A DNA stretch of 64,000 bases, taken from NCBI GenBank assembly GCA_007994965.1, contig VOPW01000001.1:62001-126000 (forward strand), given 5' to 3'. Origin of the DNA: Piscinibacter aquaticus (GTDB taxonomy: Bacteria > Pseudomonadota > Gammaproteobacteria > Burkholderiales > Burkholderiaceae_C). Positions 59,487 to 64,000 of this stretch are shown piece by piece (the stretch's first letter is position 1; the number at the start of each line of letters is the position of its first letter). The notes beneath the pieces are model-generated. The model did no database searches, was not told the DNA's origin, and saw only the letters and a list, made by a program, of their open reading frames with translations. Position numbers and translations under genes: made by a program.

Positions 59487-60205
59487 ACGAGCCACGCGTG
59501 CCGCTGATCCAGCTCGACGGCGTGCGCAAGCGCTACAACGTCGGCCGCCCCAACGAGACCGAGGTGCTGCACGGCCTTTCGCTGACGCTGCACGCCGGCG
59601 AATTCGCCGCGCTGATCGGCCCCTCCGGCTCGGGCAAGAGCACGCTGCTGAACATCATCGGCCTGCTCGAGACGATGAGCGGCGGCAGCTACCGGCTGCA
59701 GGGCGAGGAGGTCGGCGGGCTCGACGACGCCGGCCTGACGCTCAAGCGCCGCGAGGCGCTGGGCTTCGTCTTCCAGTTCCACCACCTGCTGCCGGCCTTC
59801 AGCGCGCTGGAGAACGTGACGCTGCCGGCGCTGATGCGCGAGGGCCGCGTGAGCCGCGAGCGGCGCGAGCATGCGCGCGAGGTGCTGGCCGCCGTGGGCC
59901 TGGCGAATGCGATGGACAAGCGCCCGGGCGAACTCTCCGGCGGCATGCAGCAGCGCGTGGCGATCGCCCGTGCGCTGGTGATGCGCCCGCCGGTGGTGCT
60001 GGCCGACGAGCCCACCGGCAACCTCGACCGCGCCAGCTCCGACGAGGTCTTCGCGCTGATGCGCCGCATGCACGCCGAGCTGGGCACCTCGTTCCTGATC
60101 GTCACCCATGACCCGAGGCTGGCCGAGCGCTGCGACCGCACCATCGAGCTGGTCGACGGGCGCATCGAGCGGGATGACGAGCGCGATGCCGAGCGCCCGT
60201 CTTGA
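59483..60205 (+). CDS. ABC transporter ATP-binding protein (MacB/LolD type)
   Basis: A 240-residue ATPase with Walker [18 protein letters not shown]-loop [19 protein letters not shown], signature [15 protein letters not shown], Walker [16 protein letters not shown] and the switch His in LIVTHDPR. The [12 protein letters not shown] and PTGNLD phrases place it with the lipoprotein-release/macrolide-export group. GTG start 59483 overlaps the permease stop. Unlike MacB, ATPase and permease are separate genes. Uninterrupted. Confidence 0.95.
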   Translation: MNEPRVPLIQLDGVRKRYNVGRPNETEVLHGLSLTLHAGEFAALIGPSGSGKSTLLNIIGLLETMSGGSYRLQGEEVGGLDDAGLTLKRREALGFVFQFHHLLPAFSALENVTLPALMREGRVSRERREHAREVLAAVGLANAMDKRPGELSGGMQQRVAIARALVMRPPVVLADEPTGNLDRASSDEVFALMRRMHAELGTSFLIVTHDPRLAERCDRTIELVDGRIERDDERDAERPS

Positions 60206-60248
60206 TCTGTCGCACCCGGTCGCGGCGGCGCTGCGTCACACTCGGGCC

Positions 60249-60559
60249 ATGAGATCTGCTTCACTGTTGCTGGCGGCAGCCGTCTGCGTGGCGGCGCCGG
60301 CCTCGCCGCCGATGGCGCGGCGCTCGCCGCCGACCATGGCTGCCTGAACTGCCACGGCGTTCGCACGCATCCGCCCGAGGCGCCCTTGCTGAAGGATCTG
60401 GCCGCGAAGATCGGCCGGCGCAGCAACGAGAGCGATGCGGTGAACCACGCGCTGCACGAGATGCGCGAGAAGGACCGCGTGCACGGCCACGTGTTCGTCA
60501 GCGACGCAGCGGCCACCGACATCCTGCGCTGGATGGCGCAGGGCGCGAAGCAGCCCTGA
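60249..60559 (+). CDS. Small periplasmic cytochrome c
   Basis: A 103-residue protein: signal peptide ([16 protein letters not shown]), a single haem-binding site in [20 protein letters not shown], and a class I-like C-terminal helix ([17 protein letters not shown]). Methionine in [14 protein letters not shown] is a candidate sixth ligand, but this is uncertain. One C is lost near 60288 within the signal region. It probably shuttles electrons in the periplasm. It lies between the exporter genes and an acyltransferase, four bases before the latter. Confidence 0.8.
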
Positions 60560-60562
60560 GCG

Positions 60563-61446
60563 ATGCTGGCCTCGCTCCCGCCGCTGCTGCGCGGCATCGT
60601 CACGTCGACGCTGCTCGGCCTGAATACGCTGATCGGCGTGGCGCTGATGGTCGTGCCGGCGCTGGTCAAGCTGCTCGTGCCGGTCACCTCCGTGCGCAAC
60701 CTCAGCACGCGCATGCTCAATGCCATCGCCAACCGCTGGGTGGCCAACAACAGCGCCTGGATCGGCGCCGTCAACCGCGCGCGCTGGGACGTGCAGGGTG
60801 TCAAGGGCCTGCACCGCCGCGGCTGGTACCGGTGTCGAGCAACCACCAGAGCTGGGTCGACATCCTCGTGCTGCAGCGCGTGTTGCACGGCCATGTGCCG
60901 CTGCTGAAGTTCTTCCTCAAGTCCCAGCTGATCTGGGTGCCGGTGATCGGCCTGGCCCGGTGGGCACTCGATTTCCCCTTCATGAAGCGAGGCCGCGGTC
61001 ATGGCGCGCGCGCCAGCGACCTGAAGACCACCCGCGAGGCCTGCGAGAAGTTCAAGCGCATTCCCACTGCGGTGATGAACTTCGTCGAAGGCACGCGCTT
61101 CACCAAGGCCAAGCACCATTCGCAGCACAGCCCCTACCGGCACCTGCTCAAGCCGAAGATTGGCGGCCTGGGCATCGCCCTGGCGACGATGGGCGAGCAG
61201 TTCGAGTCGATGCTCGACATCACCATCGTCTATCCGCACGGCGCGCCGAGCTTCTGGGATCTGCTGTGCGGCCGCGTCGATGCGGTGGTCGTGCGCGTGC
61301 AGCATCGCGACATCCCGGCCGAGGTGCTGGGCGGCGACCCGGTGGCCGACAAGGACTACCGCCAGCGCCTGTCGACCTGGATCGAGGCCCAGTGGGCCGA
61401 GAAGGATGCGTTGATCGAGCAGTTGCTCGAGAAGCGTTCCGGCTGA
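60563..61446 (+). CDS. 1-acyl-glycerol-3-phosphate acyltransferase-like protein (PlsC/YihG type)
   Basis: A 294-residue membrane acyltransferase of the LPLAT group. It has an N-terminal helix ([20 protein letters not shown]), catalytic motif [19 protein letters not shown] (H-x4-D), the substrate motif FPFMKRG, and motif [13 protein letters not shown]. The break near 60826 (GWY-LVSSNHQ) is a lost T at CCTGG. The pattern fits the E. coli YihG/YihG-like branch that makes phosphatidic acid. Coupled to cytochrome c upstream by a 3-base gap. Confidence 0.9.
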
Positions 61447-61461
61447 GGCGCGGCCCGCGGC

Positions 61462-62414
61462 TCAGCCCGCGGCGCCGAAGCGCCACGGCATCGCCTGCTC
61501 CTGCGCATCGCGCTGGCGGAATTCGCGCGGCGACAGGCCGGTGCTGCGCTTGAACACCTTGCTGAAGCCGAAGGCATCCTGGTAGCCGACGGCCTGCGCC
61601 ACCTGCTCCAGCGTGTGCGCCGTCTCCGACAGGATCTGCATCGCCTTCTGCATGCGCACCGTGCGCAGGTAGGCCAGCGGCGTCTCGCCCATCGCACTGC
61701 GAAAGCGCTCGGCCAGCACCGTGCGCGAGAGGCCGGCGCGTGCGGCCAGTTCCTCCAGCGTCCACGGGTGCGCGCAGTCCTCGTGCATCAGCGAGACCAC
61801 CGTGCGCACCGGCGGATCGGCCACTGCCGGCTCCAGCCGGGCTGGCCGCCGCCTTCACGCGCGACGATCTCGCGCAGCACGTAGGTGAAGATCACGTCGA
61901 GCAGGCCGTGCACGATCGTGTCGGCGCCGAGCCGGCGGCGGTTGATCTCCTCGTCGAGCAGCCCGACCGTCAGCGCCAGCGGCCCGAGGCGCGGCACGCT
62001 GTCGGCGCGCAGCACGAACCAGGCGGGCATCTCGCGGAAGAAGGGGTGCAGCGGTTCGTTCCAGAGCTGGTAGGCGCCGCTGATCACCGCGCTGGCCGCC
62101 GCCGGTTCGTCTTCGCCGGCCGGCGGCGGTGTCCAGACCATCGCCGAAGGCAGCTCGCGGCGCTGGTCCAGCGTGGGCTGCGTGGACAGCACGTGGTGGC
62201 AGCCGCGCGCCATCACCGCGATGTCGCCGGCCTGCAGGTGCAGCGGCTCGTCGAGCTGCGGCGCGTGCACCCAGGCCTGGCCGTGCGTCACCACGTGCAG
62301 CCCGATGCTGCGTTCGCAGGGAAAGCGCAGCGCGCTGCCGACGGCGAGCCGGCGCAGATCGAGCAGGCGGCGGCGCAAGCCGGCGCGCTGCAGGAGGTCG
62401 GTCAGAAGATCCAT
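61462..62414 (-). CDS. AraC-family regulator with N-terminal cupin
   Basis: A 317-residue regulator. The cupin part is about 1-170 (LHVVTHGQAWVHAPQLDEPL; LQAGDIAVMARGCHHVLSTQ). The C-terminal tandem helix-turn-helix is about 205-300 (WTLEELAARAGLSRTVLAER then FRSAMGETPLAYLRTVRMQK; VAQAVGYQDAFGFSKVFKRS). The break near 61848 (GQPG-LEPAVADP) is a lost C at CCTGG. Such AraC-cupin proteins commonly activate a divergent oxidoreductase gene; a direct-repeat operator sits between this gene and the next. Confidence 0.9.
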
Positions 62415-62419
62415 GATTC

Positions 62420-62455
62420 CGGACGATTGGACATGAAAAGCGGACGAATGTCCAT
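62420..62455. promoter_or_regulatory. Direct-repeat operator between the AraC gene and the oxidoreductase
   Basis: CGGACGATTGGACAT (62420-62434) and CGGACGAATGTCCAT (62441-62455) are direct repeats of CGGACGA spaced 21 bases centre to centre, two helical turns, as expected for an AraC-type tandem site. GGACAT (62429-62434) and ATGTCC (62448-62453) also form an inverted repeat. Confidence 0.6.
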
Positions 62456-62516
62456 TCAGGGTTCGGAACATCACGGGAATCATGGCGTCACTTTCACTTC
62501 CTGAAGGACTCCCGTC

Positions 62517-63380
62517 ATGACCACCACCCTCGTGATCGGCGCCAGCGGCACGGTCGGCTCCGAACTCGCCCGCCTGCTCGCCGCCCAGGGCCAGACCGTG
62601 CGCCGCGCCACCAGCCGCGCGCCGGCGTCGGCCGACCAGGTGCAGATCGACCTCGCGCGCGGCACCGGCATTGCCGCCGCGCTGCAAGGCGTCGATCGCG
62701 CCTTCCTGCTCGCCCCGCCCGGCCACACCCATCAGCACGAACTGCTCGGCCCGGTGATCGATGCCGCGCGCGAGCGTGGCCTGCGCCGCGTGGTGCTGAT
62801 GAGCGCCATGGGCGCCAATGCCGACGACAGCGCCGCTGCGCCGCGCCGAGCTGCAGCTCGAGCGCTCGGCCCGGCCTGGAACGTGATCCGGCCGAACTGG
62901 TTCATGCAGAACTTCAACACCTTCTGGCTGCACGGCATCCAGACGCAGGGCCGCATCCTGCTGCCGGTGGGCCGCGCCAAGGGCAGCTTCATCGATGCGC
63001 GCGACATCGCCGCGGTGGCGGCCTCGCTGCTCACGCGCGACGATCTGGCCAACCGTGACTTCGACCTGACCGGCGCCGAAGCGCTGGACCACGACGAGGT
63101 GGCCGCCATCCTCTCGCGCGAGACCGGCCGCGACATCCGCTACCAGGAGATCACGCCCGAGGCGATGCTCGAAGGCCTGCTGCAGGCCGGGCTGCCGAAC
63201 GACTACGCGGAGTTCCTCGTGCTGATCCTCGGCTTCTTCAAGGCCGGCTACGCCGAGCGGACCACCGATGCGGTGCAGGCCATCACCGGCCGCGCGCCGC
63301 GCCGCTTCGCCGACTACGCGCGCGATCACCGCTCGGCTTTGGCTGAGCTGAGTCAGCGCCGGCGCAGGCGTGGCGGTTAG
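62517..63380 (+). CDS. NmrA/SDR-type NAD(P)-binding oxidoreductase
   Basis: An atypical short-chain dehydrogenase-like protein. The Rossmann start is TTLVIGASGTVGSELARLLA (G-x-x-G-x-x-G), then RVVLMSAMGANADDSA, WNVIRPNWFMQNFNTFWLHG and KGSFIDARDIAAVAASLLTR, all found in NmrA-like quinone or NAD(P)H sensors. Two breaks near 62836 (two bases lost) and 62862 (one lost) cancel each other, so the frame looks open although about nine residues in between are wrong. Corrected length is 288. Divergent from the AraC regulator, presumably its target. Confidence 0.88.
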   Translation: MTTTLVIGASGTVGSELARLLAAQGQTVRRATSRAPASADQVQIDLARGTGIAAALQGVDRAFLLAPPGHTHQHELLGPVIDAARERGLRRVVLMSAMGANADDSAAAPRRAAARALGPAWNVIRPNWFMQNFNTFWLHGIQTQGRILLPVGRAKGSFIDARDIAAVAASLLTRDDLANRDFDLTGAEALDHDEVAAILSRETGRDIRYQEITPEAMLEGLLQAGLPNDYAEFLVLILGFFKAGYAERTTDAVQAITGRAPRRFADYARDHRSALAELSQRRRRRGG

Positions 63381-63389
63381 AGTCCGCGG

Positions 63390-64000
63390 GTGCATCACCC
63401 CGCGAACGACTTCCCGCGCGCCCAGCTCGACCGCCTGCGCCGCGCCGCCTACCTGCTGCCGCAGGCCCTCACGCCCGCCGAGTTCCACGACGGCCCGAAT
63501 GCCGAGGGCGAGGCCGCGCTGCAGCGCGCCGGCTTCGTGCAGCTGCAGAAGGCCGCCGGCGGCTCGCGGCCCAGCCGCTGGATTGCGCCGGGCGACGTGG
63601 CCGCGGCGCTGGCGCACCTCGATGCCACCGGCGGCACGTCCACCGGCGCGCTGCCGCAGATGCTGGAGCGCCGCGCCGCGCTGATCGCGCAGGGCGTGCA
63701 GCGTGTGGCCCACGGGTTCGTGCGGCAGGTGTCGCACGCCGTCGAGGTGCCGGTGCCCGATGCGCGGCCATGGCGCGTGAGCGTGGCGCACCTCGTGCCG
63801 CTGGCCTCGGAGGTGGCCTGGGCGTTCCATCGCAGCGGCGATCTCGAGGCCCTGCGTGCGGCCTGCAGCGGCGCGGCCGCATACCCGCACGCCGGCGAGA
63901 TCCGCGAGCATCTCGAACGCCTGATCGCGCGCAGCCATGCCTACCAGCCGCGCCGCCTCGATTCGCTGCTGCCCCGCCCGGCCGCCGAATGCGCACAGCC
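63390..64000 (+). CDS. Unknown protein, truncated by the window edge
   Basis: Open from GTG 63390 to the end of the window (about 203 residues visible). No family is recognised. It is soluble, Ala/Leu/Arg-rich, with LRRAAYLLPQALTPAEFHDG, ERRAALIAQGVQRVAHGFVR and VSVAHLVPLASEVAWAFHRS. Codon use fits the neighbourhood and the reverse-strand reading is not better, so I believe the direction. It starts 9 bases after the oxidoreductase stop. Confidence 0.5.
   Translation, partial: MHHPANDFPRAQLDRLRRAAYLLPQALTPAEFHDGPNAEGEAALQRAGFVQLQKAAGGSRPSRWIAPGDVAAALAHLDATGGTSTGALPQMLERRAALIAQGVQRVAHGFVRQVSHAVEVPVPDARPWRVSVAHLVPLASEVAWAFHRSGDLEALRAACSGAAAYPHAGEIREHLERLIARSHAYQPRRLDSLLPRPAAECAQ

Overview
The window is high-GC chromosomal DNA from a betaproteobacterium, most likely Burkholderiales of the Rubrivivax/Leptothrix/Methylibium type. 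That placement is inference. It rests on gene order (trp cluster, tRNA-Tyr-Gly-Thr-tufA-tRNA-Trp-secE-nusG, then the rplKAJL-rpoBC, str, S10, spc and alpha gene sets without a break), on codon use, and on betaproteobacterial features such as the long disordered S3 tail. No rRNA, prophage, insertion sequence or CRISPR array is visible.

Layout. 1-7020: a chalcone isomerase-like secreted protein gene (minus strand), then trpE, a small cupin gene, trpG, a threonine aldolase gene, trpD, trpC and a uracil-DNA-glycosylase-like gene. 7072-8710: tRNA-Tyr, -Gly, -Thr, tufA, tRNA-Trp. 8843-20986: secE, nusG, rplK, rplA, rplJ, rplL, rpoB, rpoC. 21043-22708: a minus-strand pair (glycosyltransferase and PIN-domain protein) that separates rpoC from the str operon. 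23002-42568: rpsL, rpsG, fusA, tufB, rpsJ and the S10/spc/alpha ribosomal genes through rplQ, with a peroxiredoxin gene between rpsQ and rplN. 42781-47118: a conserved hypothetical, tRNA-fMet, a small charged protein, an Omp85-like outer membrane protein, a cupin-type XRE regulator with a GNAT acetyltransferase, and a TetR repressor. 47217-53913: an AcrAB-OprM-type efflux operon followed by two YeeE/YedE-type membrane proteins. 53917-56611: a GTPase and a DUF2868-like membrane protein (minus strand). 56740-61446: an orphan MbtH-like protein, an adaptor-permease-ATPase export system, a small cytochrome c and an acyltransferase. 61462-64000: an AraC regulator divergent from an NmrA-type oxidoreductase, and a truncated unknown gene.

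How the parts work together. The left two thirds is the core information-processing block (transcription, translation, Sec export) with tryptophan synthesis in front. The right third is accessory: two envelope export systems, several one-component regulators with recognisable operators, and gene pairs of unknown role.

The main caveat is sequence quality. About 60 single- or double-base indels interrupt about 40 genes, including single-copy essential ones (rpoB, rpoC, rpsL, secY, rpoA). About half sit on CCAGG or CCTGG. Allowing one small correction per site restores a whole-codon length of family-typical size in every case I checked. I read these as consensus errors, probably linked to cytosine methylation at CCWGG in a long-read assembly, not as mutations. 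Interrupted genes are therefore annotated as single CDSs across the break, with the break position given.
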